Assembly (NCBI GenBank): GCA_050180895.1 | Contig: JBFXDS010000018.1 | Coordinates: forward strand, 1-64,000 | DNA: 64,000 nucleotides | From: JBGPEQ01 sp050180895 | Lineage (GTDB): Bacteria; Pseudomonadota; Alphaproteobacteria; Dongiales; Dongiaceae | Reading direction: 5' to 3' | In this document: piece after piece, positions 45,163 through 54,507 of the stretch | Numbering within the stretch: position 1 is the stretch's first letter | Layout: every line of letters starts with the position of its first letter | Made by a program: the position numbers and the translations under genes | The notes under the pieces: generated by a model | What the model was told of the DNA's origin: nothing | Seen by the model: only the letters and a program-made list of their open reading frames with translations | Databases searched by the model: none

Positions 45163-46677
45163 ATGAACCTGGAACAGGCGAAAGCCCTGGGGAAGAAAGA
45201 TTTCCAGAAATATGCGGACAAGCTGAAGATCGAGACGCGCAACTTCATCGGCGGCAAGTACGTCGACGCCAAGAAGGGCCGCAAGTTCGAGAACATCAAC
45301 CCGGCCACCGGCGAGGCCTTCTGCGAGGTCGCGCGCAGCGACGCCAGCGATGTCGATGCCGCCGTTCAGGCCGCGCGCAAGGCGTTCAAGAGCGGCGTCT
45401 GGTCGCGCATGGCGCCGCGCGACCGGATGGCCGTGCTCTACAAATATGCCGAGCTGATCAAGGCGAACGCGCTGGAGTTCGCCCTGCTCGACGTGCTCGA
45501 CATGGGCAAGCCGATCAGCGACATGCTGAACGGCGACATCCCCGGCTCGGCCATGACCTTCCAGTTCTTCGGCGAGACCATCGATAAGATCACCGGCGAC
45601 ATTACCAACACCGCCCACAGCGAATTCCAGATGATCCTGCGCGAGCCGATCGGCGTCGTCGGCTCGGTCGTGCCCTGGAACTACCCGCTGATGATGGCGG
45701 CCTGGAAGGTGGCGCCGGCATTGGCCGCCGGCAACACGGTCGTCCTGAAGCCGGCCGAGCAGTCGCCGCTCTCGGCCAACCTGATGGCCAAGCTGTTCAT
45801 GGAGGCCGGCGGGCCGGCCGGCGTGTTCAACGTCGTTCAGGGCTTCGGCGAGGAGGTCGGCAAGCCGCTCGGCCTGCACATGGACGTCGACAAGATCGGC
45901 TTCACCGGCTCGGTCGAGGTCGGCAAGCTGATGCTGGTCTATGCCGGCCAGTCCAACATGAAGCGGGTCACCACGGAGTGCGGCGGCAAGACACCGCAGA
46001 TCATCATGGGCGACGCGCCCGACCTGGAGACGGCCGCCCAGTACGCCATCAATGGCATCTTCGGCAACCAGGGCGAGGTCTGCAACGCCGGCTCACGCAT
46101 CATGGTGCAGAAGAAGATCCACGACGAGTTCGTCGACCTCTTCCTGAAGAAGAGCCAGGACCAGTTCCAGCCGGGCGACCCGCTGGACCCGACGACGACC
46201 ATGGGGCCGCTGGTGACCAGGAGCCAGCAGGAGCGCGTGCTCAAATATATCGGCATCGGCAAGAAGGAAGGCGCCAAGCTGGTCAAGGGCGGCAACGTGC
46301 CGAAGGGGCTGGAGAAGGGCTGCTATGTCGAGCCGACCTTGTTCACCGGGGTGAAGAACGACATGAAGATCGCCCGGGAGGAGATCTTCGGCCCGGTCGG
46401 CGCCGTGCTGCCGTTCAAGGACATCGACGATGCCATCGCGATCGCCAACGACTCGATCTACGGCCTCGCCGCCAGCATCTGGACCAAGGACCTCAACACG
46501 GCCATCCGCGCCGGCCGCGACCTCGAGGCGGGCGTCGTCTGGGTCAATTGCTTCGACCATGGCGACATGACCATGCCCTGGGGCGGCTACAAGCAGTCCG
46601 GCTTCGGCCGCGACAAGTGCATGGAGACGATGACCCACTACACCCAGACCAAGTCCGTCTGGATCCATCTCGGCTGA
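45163..46677 (+). CDS. Aldehyde dehydrogenase (PuuC/betaine-aldehyde-dehydrogenase-like)
   Basis: A 504-residue NAD(P)-dependent aldehyde dehydrogenase. VVPWNYPLMMAAWKVAPALA is the cofactor region, GFTGSVEVGKLM the Rossmann loop, VTTECGGKTPQIIM the catalytic Glu segment, and NQGEVCNAGSRI holds the catalytic Cys. VNCFDHGDMTMPWGGYKQSG is near the end. It most resembles gamma-glutamyl-gamma-aminobutyraldehyde or related amino-aldehyde dehydrogenases, which would fit the polyamine-type binding protein at 31 kb, but specificity is uncertain. A strong ribosome site (AGGAGGAAG) lies 5-13 bases before the ATG. Confidence 0.9.
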   Translation: MNLEQAKALGKKDFQKYADKLKIETRNFIGGKYVDAKKGRKFENINPATGEAFCEVARSDASDVDAAVQAARKAFKSGVWSRMAPRDRMAVLYKYAELIKANALEFALLDVLDMGKPISDMLNGDIPGSAMTFQFFGETIDKITGDITNTAHSEFQMILREPIGVVGSVVPWNYPLMMAAWKVAPALAAGNTVVLKPAEQSPLSANLMAKLFMEAGGPAGVFNVVQGFGEEVGKPLGLHMDVDKIGFTGSVEVGKLMLVYAGQSNMKRVTTECGGKTPQIIMGDAPDLETAAQYAINGIFGNQGEVCNAGSRIMVQKKIHDEFVDLFLKKSQDQFQPGDPLDPTTTMGPLVTRSQQERVLKYIGIGKKEGAKLVKGGNVPKGLEKGCYVEPTLFTGVKNDMKIAREEIFGPVGAVLPFKDIDDAIAIANDSIYGLAASIWTKDLNTAIRAGRDLEAGVVWVNCFDHGDMTMPWGGYKQSGFGRDKCMETMTHYTQTKSVWIHLG

Positions 46678-46689
46678 CCGCACGACCGG

Positions 46690-46722
46690 GAACGGCGGGA
46701 TCCTGCCCGGGTCCCGCCGTTC
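46690..46722 (+). terminator. Hairpin after aldehyde dehydrogenase
   Basis: A perfect 11-base stem, GAACGGCGGGA (46690-46700) with TCCCGCCGTTC (46712-46722), starts 13 bases after the stop codon. No T-run follows, so termination may need Rho or the hairpin may only protect the 3' end. Confidence 0.6.
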
Positions 46723-46926
46723 GTCGTCCGCGCCCACGCGCGCGGCCTGTCGCCGATCCGTCACGATTGCAAACAAGAAAACGTGATATCCTACAGGCTT
46801 GAGGACGGCCCGGGGGCCGCTATTCTGTCTCGTCCCGGGTGTGGAAGCTTGCGTCGGAGCCGGATCGTCTCGATATGACAGCCTGGCCATCTGCGATTCG
46901 CCCGAAACTGTCTCGGAGCCGCCTGC

Positions 46927-48045
46927 ATGCGTAGATCCCGGTTCGCTCTTGCGGCGCTGGCGCTGGTGGCCGCCGGGGGCTATGTCGCGAGCCAGAATGC
47001 CGACAGCATACGGGACCGCATCGCCGGCGTGCTGGGAACCGGCGTCTCCGACGCCCGCGAGACGCCGGCCAAGGCCGAGAACGAGGCCGTCGAAGCCATG
47101 CCGGTGGAGGTCGCCCGCGCCAAGGCCGCCCAGGCCATGCGCGAGCTGCGCTCGATCGGCACGCTGGCCTCGGACGAATCGGTCGACATGGCCAGCGAGC
47201 TGCCCGGCCGCATCACCGACATCGCCTTCCGCGAGGGCGAGGCGGTGCAGGCGGGCGACGTGCTGGTCCGGCTGGATGCCGCCCTGGCCCGGGCCGAGGC
47301 CACCGATGCCGCGGCCAAGCTGGTCCTCGCCGAGGCGAACTTCGAACGCGCGAACTCGCTGTCGAAATCGGGCACCGGCACGCAGCGCGCCCGCGACGAG
47401 GCGCTGGCGGCGCTGGAGACGGCGCGCGCCGCCGTCGAGCTGACCCAGGCGCGGCTGCAGAAGACGGAGATCCGCGCCCCCTTCGACGGCGTCGTCGGCC
47501 TGCGTCGGGTGTCTGTCGGCGCCTTCGCCGAGGTCGGCCAATCCCTGGTCAATCTGGAGAAGATCGACACGCTCAAGCTCGACTTCCAGCTGCCGGAGAT
47601 CAACCTGGCCGACGTGCGCGTCGGCATGCCCGTCCAGATCACGGTCGACGCCTTCCCCGGCGAGACCTTCGAGGGCGAGATCTACGCCATCGATCCGCAT
47701 CTCGACGTCAACGGCCGCGCGCTGCGCATCCGCGCGCGGCTGGCCAACCCCGAGCTCATGCTGCGGCCGGGCCTGTTCGCGCGGGTGACGCTGCGCGTCG
47801 CCGCCCGCGGCCGGATCGTGCTGGTGCCGGAGAGCGCCGTCGTGCCGCGGGAAGGCGAGATCTTCGTCTATGTCGTGCGCGACGGCCGCGCCGTCGAGAC
47901 GAAGGTGCGCCTCGGCCGCCGGCTCGCCGGCGAGGTCGAGGTGATCGAGGGCCTGGCGCCCGACGACGCCGTGGTCATCGCCGGCCAGATCCGGCTGCGC
48001 GACGGCGCCCTGGTGGAGGTCGTCTCCTCCGCGGTGGCGGGCTGA
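46927..48045 (+). CDS. RND efflux periplasmic adaptor (membrane fusion protein)
   Basis: A 372-residue adaptor. N-terminal signal-anchor FALAALALVAAGGYVASQ; barrel and lipoyl part with ELPGRITDIAFREGEAVQAG and VLVRLDAALARAEATDAAAK; coiled-coil hairpin; second lipoyl half QKTEIRAPFDGVVGLRRVSV. The beta-barrel and membrane-proximal domains follow (LRPGLFARVTLRVAARGRI, VPESAVVPREGEIFVYVV). It links the RND pump encoded 16 bases downstream to an outer-membrane channel, which is not encoded here. Confidence 0.93.
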   Translation: MRRSRFALAALALVAAGGYVASQNADSIRDRIAGVLGTGVSDARETPAKAENEAVEAMPVEVARAKAAQAMRELRSIGTLASDESVDMASELPGRITDIAFREGEAVQAGDVLVRLDAALARAEATDAAAKLVLAEANFERANSLSKSGTGTQRARDEALAALETARAAVELTQARLQKTEIRAPFDGVVGLRRVSVGAFAEVGQSLVNLEKIDTLKLDFQLPEINLADVRVGMPVQITVDAFPGETFEGEIYAIDPHLDVNGRALRIRARLANPELMLRPGLFARVTLRVAARGRIVLVPESAVVPREGEIFVYVVRDGRAVETKVRLGRRLAGEVEVIEGLAPDDAVVIAGQIRLRDGALVEVVSSAVAG

Positions 48046-48061
48046 GTCCCGGGGGCCGGCG

Positions 48062-51000
48062 ATGCGCCTGTCCGAGATCTGCATCCGACGCCCCGTCTTC
48101 GCCACGGTGATGAGCCTGATGATGACGCTGGTGGGCGTCGTCGCCTACGACCGCCTGTCTGTACGCGAATATCCCAACATCGACGTGCCCATCGTCTCGG
48201 TAACGACGACTTACACCGGCGCCTCCGCCCGCATCGTCGAGACGCAAGTCACCCAGGTCCTCGAGGGCTCCATCGCCGGCATCGCCGGCATCGACGTCCT
48301 GGAATCGACGAGCCGCTCGGAGCGGAGCCGGATCAGCGTGCGCTTCAACCTCGACGTCGATCCCGACGTCGCCGCCAGCGACGTGCGCGACCGCGTCTCG
48401 CGCGTGCGCCAACGTCTGCCGGACGAGATCGACGAGCCGATCGTGGCGAAGGTGGAGGCCGACGCGCAGCCCATCCTGTTCCTGAGCTTCACCAGCGACC
48501 GCATGTCGTCGCTCGAGATCACCGACCATGTCGACCGCTACGTCATCGACCGCCTCAAGAACCTGAACGGCGTCGCCGACGTCGTGATCTACGGCGAACG
48601 ACGCTTTGCCATGCGCATCTGGATCGACCGCGAGCGGCTCGCCGCCTATAGCCTGACGGTGCAGGACATCGAGGACGCCCTGCGCCGGCAGAACGTCGAG
48701 ATCCCCTCCGGCCGCATCGAGAGCATCGACCGGGAGTTCAACGTGCTGTCGCGCACCGGCCTGACCACGCCGGAGCAGTTCGAGGAGATCGTCGTCAAGC
48801 GCGGCGGCGGCTCGCAGGTCAAGATGCGCGACGTGGCGCGCGTCGAGATCGCGGCCCAGGACGAACGCCGGGAGAGCCGCTTCAACGGCCGCAATGCCAT
48901 CGGGCTGGGCGTCATCAAACAGGCGACCGCCAACCCGCTCGACGTCTCGCGGGCGCTGCGCGAGGAGCTGCCGCGGATCAACGACTCCCTGCCGGAGGGA
49001 ATGCGGGCCGACATCGGCTACGACAGCGCCGTCTTCATCGACCGCTCGATCGAGGCCGTGTTCGTCACGATCGGCGAGGCGATCCTGCTGGTCGTTCTCG
49101 TGATCTTCTTCTTCCTGCGCTCGGTGCGCGCCTCGATCATCCCGATCGTCACCATCCCGGTCGCCCTCATCGCCTCGTTCGCCGTCATGTATGCGATGGG
49201 CTTCACCATCAACACGCTGTCGCTGCTGTCGATGGTGCTGGCGATCGGCCTCGTCGTCGACGACGCCATCGTCATGCTCGAGAACATCTACCGGCACATC
49301 GAGGAGGGCATGCGGCCGGTCGACGCCGCCATCGCGGGCGCGCGCGAGATCGGCTTCGCCGTCGTCGCCATGACCTTGACCCTGGCCTCCGTCTACGCGC
49401 CGATCGCCTTCGCCGAGGGCCGCACCGGCCGCCTGTTCCTCGAGTTCGCGCTCACCCTCGCCGGCGCGGTGATCATCTCCGGCTTCGTCGCGCTCACCCT
49501 GACGCCGATGATGTGCTCGAAGCTGCTGCGGCACCAGGCCCGCCACGGATGGGTGTTCATGGTGCTGGAGCGCGGCTTCCTGGCGTTCACCCGCGGCTAC
49601 CGGCGGACGCTGCGCGGCGCGTTGCGCGTCCGGCCGCTCGTGATCCTGGCCGGCCTCGCCGTCGCCAGCACCAGCGGCTGGTACTTCACCCATCTCTCCG
49701 CCGAGCTCGCCCCGGTGGAGGACCGCGGCACCGTGCGCATCTTCGGCACCGGGCCGGAGGGGGCGACCATCGGCTACACGGCCCGTTACGCCCGCGAGGT
49801 CGAGCGCGTCCTTGCCGACACGGCCGACATCCGCTCCTACATGGTCGTGTCGGGCGCGCCGGAAGTCATCAACATGTTCAGCTTCGCCCTGCTCGAGGAC
49901 TGGGAGGACCGCGACCGCAAGCAGCAGGCGGTGACCAGCGAGATCCAGGAGAAGCTGGCCCGCATCGCCGGCGTCCGCGCCTTCGCCAGCAACCCGGCGT
50001 CGCTGGGGCAGGGCGGCGGCCTCGGCGGCAAGCCGGTGGAGTTCGTCATCCAGAGCGCCGGCACCTACGAGGAGCTGCGCGACTATGCCGACCGCTTCGT
50101 CGAGCGCGTGCGCAGCAATCCCGGCCTGGAAAACATCGAGAGCAACCTGGTCCTGAACAAGCCGGAGATCGAGATCCAGATGGACCGCTCCAAGGTCGCC
50201 GATCTCGGTCTCGACGTGGAGGCGGTCGGCCGCACGCTGGAGACGCTGCTCGGCGGCCGCCAGGTCACCCGCTACGAACGCGACGGCGAGCAGTACGACG
50301 TCGTCGTCCAGCTCGCCGTCGAGGACCGGGCATCGCCGGAGACGCTCAACACCATCTACCTGCGCGCGCCCGGCGGCGAGATGGTGCAGCTTTCCAACAT
50401 CGTGAAGATAACCGAGACCATCGCCCCGCGCGACCTCCGGCGCTTCAACCAGCTGCGCGCGGCGACGATATCGGCCAACCTGGCGCCGGGCATGACGCTG
50501 GGCGACGCCCTCGTCTTTCTGGAGCAGGCGGCGGACGAGACCCTGCCGGCCACGGTGCAGACGGACTACAGCGGCCAGAGCCGCGAGTTCCGTGACTCCA
50601 GCCAGAGCCTGGTTCTCATCTTCGTGCTCGCCATCCTCTTCATCTATCTGGTGCTGGCGGCGCAGTTCGAGAGCTTCGTCGACCCGTTCATCATCATGCT
50701 CACCGTGCCGCTGTCGATGACCGGCGCGCTGGCCGCGCTCTACTACACGGGCGGGACGCTCAACATCTATTCGCAGATCGGCCTGGTGACGCTGGTCGGC
50801 CTCATCACCAAGCACGGCATCCTGATCGTCGAGTTCGCCAATCAGCAGCAGGCGGCCGGGCGCAGCCGGCTCGAAGCGGCCGTCGAGGCCGCGGTGCTGC
50901 GGCTGCGCCCGATCCTGATGACCACCGGCGCCATGGTGTTCGGCGCCATGCCGCTCGCCCTGGCCGGCGGCGCCGGCGCGGAAAGCCGCCAGCAGATCGG

Positions 51001-51139
51001 CTGGGTGATCGTCGGCGGCGTCACGCTGGGAACCTTGCTTACCCTGTTCGTGGTGCCCACCGTCTACTCCCTGATCGCCCGCGACCGCAGCCGGGTGGCC
51101 GCCGGCTCCGCTGCCCCGGAGCCGACCGCCGCCGAATAG
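48062..51139 (+). CDS. RND-family multidrug efflux permease
   Basis: A 1025-residue proton-driven inner-membrane pump of the AcrB/MexB (HAE1) type. Start MRLSEICIRRPVFATVMSLM; VRQRLPDEIDEPIVAKVEAD in the first porter region; helix 4 GLVVDDAIVMLENIYRHIEE with the paired Asp residues for proton relay; helix 10 region GLVTLVGLITKHGILIVEFA; and RLRPILMTTGAMVFGAMPLA near the end. Family length is normal. Operon of adaptor plus pump, with no TolC-like gene and no regulator nearby. Substrates unknown. Confidence 0.95.
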   Translation: MRLSEICIRRPVFATVMSLMMTLVGVVAYDRLSVREYPNIDVPIVSVTTTYTGASARIVETQVTQVLEGSIAGIAGIDVLESTSRSERSRISVRFNLDVDPDVAASDVRDRVSRVRQRLPDEIDEPIVAKVEADAQPILFLSFTSDRMSSLEITDHVDRYVIDRLKNLNGVADVVIYGERRFAMRIWIDRERLAAYSLTVQDIEDALRRQNVEIPSGRIESIDREFNVLSRTGLTTPEQFEEIVVKRGGGSQVKMRDVARVEIAAQDERRESRFNGRNAIGLGVIKQATANPLDVSRALREELPRINDSLPEGMRADIGYDSAVFIDRSIEAVFVTIGEAILLVVLVIFFFLRSVRASIIPIVTIPVALIASFAVMYAMGFTINTLSLLSMVLAIGLVVDDAIVMLENIYRHIEEGMRPVDAAIAGAREIGFAVVAMTLTLASVYAPIAFAEGRTGRLFLEFALTLAGAVIISGFVALTLTPMMCSKLLRHQARHGWVFMVLERGFLAFTRGYRRTLRGALRVRPLVILAGLAVASTSGWYFTHLSAELAPVEDRGTVRIFGTGPEGATIGYTARYAREVERVLADTADIRSYMVVSGAPEVINMFSFALLEDWEDRDRKQQAVTSEIQEKLARIAGVRAFASNPASLGQGGGLGGKPVEFVIQSAGTYEELRDYADRFVERVRSNPGLENIESNLVLNKPEIEIQMDRSKVADLGLDVEAVGRTLETLLGGRQVTRYERDGEQYDVVVQLAVEDRASPETLNTIYLRAPGGEMVQLSNIVKITETIAPRDLRRFNQLRAATISANLAPGMTLGDALVFLEQAADETLPATVQTDYSGQSREFRDSSQSLVLIFVLAILFIYLVLAAQFESFVDPFIIMLTVPLSMTGALAALYYTGGTLNIYSQIGLVTLVGLITKHGILIVEFANQQQAAGRSRLEAAVEAAVLRLRPILMTTGAMVFGAMPLALAGGAGAESRQQIGWVIVGGVTLGTLLTLFVVPTVYSLIARDRSRVAAGSAAPEPTAAE

Positions 51140-51781
51140 CGTTCATCGAACGGTGGGTCCCCTACATCGCGTCCCCCATCACAACGCCGAGGCTGGACCG
51201 GGAGACAGGAGAACGCGACGGGGAGTCGCAAATGACCCGTGAGTCCGCGATCGGGCGCGCCGAGCGCTATTTCGATGCCGGCGCATTCCGCGACGATCTC
51301 GCGCGCCGCGTCGGGTTCCGCAGCGAGAGCCGTCTGCTGTGTCTCGGTTGTCCGAAAGTCGTTGCCGCTGTCGACGAAACTCGGCGATAGCGCCGCTTGA
51401 AGCCATCGACGAGGAGCCTTGGCGCGGACGCTCCAGGCGGTGTCGTGCGGCGGATTGAATCGGGCGCGCACGTTGCGAACCCGGTGACGGCAGCCCTCGA
51501 AGCCAGACCCGACGTTAAGCGGCCGTGGTCGCATCGTCTCAGGATCACCCGAAGCTGACTTGTGACTCGCAGCGCCGCGACCGTGCGCGTCTGTGCGCGC
51601 GATCACAGACGCGCGACGCCCGCCTGTGGCTTCCTCGCCTGGCGATCATCGGCACATGCGTCCCGGGGGATCCGGCGGCCATCGTCCCCGCCTCGTCGAG
51701 TGGCGTTCCCGGGTTGCCGATTTCGCGCGGAACAACGCCCGTGCAGTGCAGCAAGCGATTCCGATCGAAAGGAGTTCAGCC
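51140..51781. other. Gene-poor, decayed region after the RND operon
   Basis: 642 bases with no full-length gene. It contains an M20-peptidase-like fragment (51232-51390). The rest is lower in GC than the neighbouring genes and shows no frame with clear coding character. It looks like genome debris next to the IS110 remnant at 52.1 kb. Confidence 0.5.
51232..51390 (+). pseudogene. Fragment resembling the N-terminus of an M20 metallopeptidase
   Basis: Fifty-two codons starting MTRESAIGRAERYFDAGAFR and continuing DDLARRVGFRSESR look like the first helix pair of M20-family peptidases (usually ..YFDSGAF..DLARRVA..TESQ). After the Ser-Glu-Ser the sequence departs (LLCLGCPKVV) and stops at a TAG. 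A good GGGGAG ribosome site lies 7 bases upstream, so the short peptide could still be made. About 400 residues of the expected enzyme are absent. Family match is from memory of the motif, so moderate. Confidence 0.5.
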
Positions 51782-52009
51782 GTGGACACCTTGACCGTTA
51801 TCGGCCTCGTCGTTGTGCTTTTAGTCCTGGTCGCGCCCATTATCGAGATTGCTGTCAAGCGGCCCCGGACCTTTCTTGAGATGGAAGCCGACACGCGCGA
51901 CTTCGCGGAGATGCCGGTGCCCGAAGACGCGCCGCGCTCGCCGGCCCCCACCCGCGCGGCCGAACTCGCACCCGCCGATGACAACCGCCTCGCCGACCTG
52001 AGCTCCTGA
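51782..52009 (+). CDS. Small single-pass membrane protein
   Basis: A 75-residue protein with a GTG start at 51782 and a strong ribosome site (AAGGAG at 51769-51774, 7-base spacing). One hydrophobic helix, LTVIGLVVVLLVLVAPIIEI, is followed by an acidic, Pro- and Ala-rich tail (EMPVPEDAPRSPAPTRAAEL). I do not recognise the family. The start signal and clean membrane-anchor layout argue that it is real although it lies in a decayed region. Confidence 0.6.
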   Translation: MDTLTVIGLVVVLLVLVAPIIEIAVKRPRTFLEMEADTRDFAEMPVPEDAPRSPAPTRAAELAPADDNRLADLSS

Positions 52010-52144
52010 GTCAACGCACCTCAGGGGTTCATGTTGTTTCCGGGAGGCTCGGCTGTGGCCCCCCGCCGGCGCGTAAGGGCCATAGAAGTGATCGCCGCTG
52101 TGGCGGTCGCGGTGACGGGGAGGCCAAGCACGCAAGCGACCCCG

Positions 52145-52258
52145 ACAGTCGGTCTCGACATTGCTAAGTCGGGACTTGAGGTCCGCGGCATCGATGCGGC
52201 GAGAAATGTGATCATCCGCCGTCGGCCGAAGCGCCGGCGCGTTCTGGCGTTCTTCCAG
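52145..52258 (+). pseudogene. IS110-family transposase N-terminal remnant
   Basis: The frame reads TVGLDIAKSGLEVRGIDAAR and continues NVIIRRRPKRRRVLAFFQD. This matches the start of IS110-type transposases, where the first catalytic Asp lies in the G-L-D-I-A-K motif. After about 38 residues the similarity ends abruptly (YLPAPRAWRDAAPG), and the other RuvC-like residues and the C-terminal Ser domain are missing. No terminal repeats are visible. It marks an old insertion followed by deletion. Confidence 0.75.
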
Positions 52259-52340
52259 GACTACCTGCCTGCGCCGCGGGCATGGAGGGACGCGGCGCCT
52301 GGCGTGAAAGGCCCGCCCGCCTGCCGTATCCGCGTTCTCT

Positions 52341-52374
52341 GAAAGAAAGCGGCGGGCCCTCTCGGACCCGCCGC
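52341..52374 (-). terminator. Intrinsic terminator of the amino acid permease gene
   Basis: On the minus strand, GCGGCGGGTCC / GGGCCCGCCGC forms a GC-rich stem followed by CTTTCTTTC, starting 22 bases after the stop codon of the permease. Classical intrinsic terminator shape with one G-T pair. Confidence 0.8.
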
Positions 52375-52396
52375 ATCGTTCACCGCGCCGGCACGC

Positions 52397-54094
52397 CTAC
52401 CCGACGATCCATTTCGCGATCAGCATGACGGCGGCGCCGCCGATCAGCATGACATAGGGCAGGACGCCGGCCCGGCGCTCGCCGAGATTGTTGCCGTCCT
52501 TGATCCCCAGGTCCTCCATCATGCGCGCCGGGAACCTGCCGCCGTCCTGCACATAGTGGCGGAACCAGAACACCGGCACCACGGCCGCCGCGACCAGCAG
52601 GCCGGCCCACAGCGGGTCGATCCCCCGCTCCGGGTCCAGATCCCAGACCGCGGCGCCGGCCCCCATGAAGAACGCGTTCACGAAGGCAAGGACGGCGCCG
52701 ATCCCCAGCAGGACCGTCGGGGCGCGGTAGGGCCGATGGACGTGCCCGTTGTCGACGCGGTGGATCCAGCCGGAATGCAGGTTGAGGAAGTTGAAGATGA
52801 TATAGCCGCAGTTCGAGATCGCCAGGATGATGTAGTAGCTGCCGGCGTCCGACGCCGCGAACGTCAGCAGGAACAGGTTGAAGCCGAGGTCCGTCCACAT
52901 CGCGCGCGTCGGCGCGCCGTGGCTGTTCACATGCGAGAGGTAGCGCGGCAGCCAGCCGTCCACCGAGCCCTGGTAGAGCGTGCGCGACGATCCCGCCATC
53001 GCCGTCATGATCGACAGCACGAGCGCGAGGATCATCAGGATCACCAGGATGCCCTCGATCCTCGGTCCGCCGCCGATCATGTGCGCCATGGCCGCCGCCA
53101 CGCCCGTGCCGGCGACGACGCCGGGATCGGTCATGCCGGCGACGCCGAGCACGCCCTGGAAGGTGAAGGGCACGAGGATGTAGAGCAGCAGGCAGAGGAG
53201 GCCGGAATAGAAGATCGCCTTGAACGTGTCCGTCGCCGGGTTGCGGAATTCGCTGGTGTAGCAGATGGAGGTCTCGAAGGCGTAGGTCGACCAGGCCGCG
53301 ATGAACATGCCGCCGAGGACCAGCGTCCAGCCGCCGAGATCCCAGGCGCCGGTAACCGGCGCGAACGGCGTGAAGTTCGCCGCCAGCACCTTGCCCTGCA
53401 GCAGCGGCACGAGGCCGAAGATCAGCATGGTGATGACGATGATGAGGCCGACGATCATCTGCACGCGGGCGGTGCCGAGGATGCCGCGATGCTGGATGCC
53501 GAAGACGATCAGCATCAGCACGGTGCCGATGAAGAAGGGCGTGCCGATCGAGAAGGAGGTGACCCCGGGGATCTCGAAGCTGATCAAGGTCCAGCTCTGC
53601 AGCGCCGGCGTGAGCGCGGCCACGGCGTCCTCCGCCGTCTTGCCGACGTTGGCCGGATCGGCGAGCCAGGCCAGCACCGCGGGCGAATCCGCGGCCGGGA
53701 TCGGCGCGATGCCGTTCATGATGTAGCCGGCGGCGATGGCGCAGCCCAGCGACAGCACCGGCGTCCAGGCGATCCAGTTGCACCATACCGAGAGCGGGGC
53801 GATGAACTTGCCGTATTTCAGCCACGCCGCGGCGCCGTAGACCGAGGCGCCGCCCGACTTGTTCGGGAACATCCCGGCGATCTCGGCATAGGTGAAGGAC
53901 TGGACGAAGCCCATCAGCATCGAGACGATCCAGATGGCGAAGGCGGCCGTGCCGCCGACGCCGCCGATGCCGCCGATGGAAAACAGCACCAGCGCCGGCA
54001 CGCCGCTGGCGACCCAGAAGGCGCCGGTCCAGCTGATGGTGCGGTGAAGCTCTCCCGGCGCCGTGCCGGTCGCCGCCGTCGTTGTTGTGGTCAT
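52397..54094 (-). CDS. APC-family amino acid permease
   Basis: A 565-residue membrane protein with about 12 helices. The first helices ISWTGAFWVASGVPALVLFSIG and GFVQSFTYAEIAGMFPNKSG (with the A-E-x-x-x-x-F-P motif of the APC superfamily) identify it. A long periplasmic loop follows the fourth helix region, and the last helix is YVMLIGGAAVMLIAKWIVG. Substrate not predictable. It is divergent from a hybrid histidine kinase that may control it. A terminator-like hairpin in its leader (54123-54158) suggests attenuation. Confidence 0.88.
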   Translation of the reverse strand: MTTTTTAATGTAPGELHRTISWTGAFWVASGVPALVLFSIGGIGGVGGTAAFAIWIVSMLMGFVQSFTYAEIAGMFPNKSGGASVYGAAAWLKYGKFIAPLSVWCNWIAWTPVLSLGCAIAAGYIMNGIAPIPAADSPAVLAWLADPANVGKTAEDAVAALTPALQSWTLISFEIPGVTSFSIGTPFFIGTVLMLIVFGIQHRGILGTARVQMIVGLIIVITMLIFGLVPLLQGKVLAANFTPFAPVTGAWDLGGWTLVLGGMFIAAWSTYAFETSICYTSEFRNPATDTFKAIFYSGLLCLLLYILVPFTFQGVLGVAGMTDPGVVAGTGVAAAMAHMIGGGPRIEGILVILMILALVLSIMTAMAGSSRTLYQGSVDGWLPRYLSHVNSHGAPTRAMWTDLGFNLFLLTFAASDAGSYYIILAISNCGYIIFNFLNLHSGWIHRVDNGHVHRPYRAPTVLLGIGAVLAFVNAFFMGAGAAVWDLDPERGIDPLWAGLLVAAAVVPVFWFRHYVQDGGRFPARMMEDLGIKDGNNLGERRAGVLPYVMLIGGAAVMLIAKWIVG

Positions 54095-54507
54095 TGAAGT
54101 CCCCCTGTCAGATCAACTCAAGAAAAAGGCCGCCACGGGTTCGAGAACGCGGGCGGCCTCAGTCGAAGCAATATTGGCGGGTTCAGTATCCGGACCGGTC
54201 CGCCGGCAGGGCAAGCGCTCGGAAGGATGGTCCGGCCCGTCGATCGGACGAGGCCTGCGACCAGACGGTCGCCAAGGGGCATCGCCCGCTCGCTGGCATG
54301 ATGTCGAACTCCAGGGCATCGTCCGATTCGAGAGTGGAAGGAAAAGGCCCGTGGGCGCGAACGGTGCGTCTGGCGGGCGATCCCTGTCCAACCGGCAAAC
54401 GGGGAAGTGCCTCCTCCCTTTGGAGGAACCCTGATATCCGATCGGATTTTTTCTTTCCCGTCCCGATGCTCGTTCTATGATTGCGGGACTCACTTGGACG
54501 ACGCGAG
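54095..54507. other. Divergent regulatory region between permease and histidine kinase
   Basis: 413 bases with no gene. It contains the terminator-like hairpin of the permease leader near 54128-54158. On the plus strand there is a TCCTCC/GGAGGA hairpin near 54411-54426, then ATCCGATCGGAT and a T-rich run (near 54437-54456) shortly before the kinase start. The latter could be a weak plus-strand terminator. Confidence 0.5.
54123..54158 (-). promoter_or_regulatory. Terminator-like hairpin in the permease leader (possible attenuator)
   Basis: On the minus strand, GGCCGCC (54158-54152) pairs with GGCGGCC (54134-54128), followed at once by TTTTTCTTG. This is an intrinsic terminator ending only about 30 bases before the permease start. 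No gene lies upstream on that strand, so it sits in the permease's own 5' leader, which fits transcription attenuation. Confidence 0.55.

Larger units (their letters stand above)
52010..52396. other. Intergenic region with IS110 remnant and terminator
   Basis: 387 bases between the small membrane protein gene and the permease stop. It holds an IS110 transposase fragment (52145-52258) and the permease terminator (52341-52374), and nothing else recognisable. Confidence 0.6.

Noticed and set aside
47975..50815. Long open frame (946 codons) on the minus strand opposite the RND pump
   Set aside because: It is a shadow of the GC-rich pump gene; the peptide is Arg/His/Asp-rich low-complexity with no domain. 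Similar long shadows opposite ffh, ggt, mtaB, alr and the polyol genes were discarded for the same reason.
51064..51606. Minus-strand 180-codon frame overlapping the end of the RND gene
   Set aside because: It covers the RND 3' end and the decayed region, shows no domain I recognise, and has no ribosome site.
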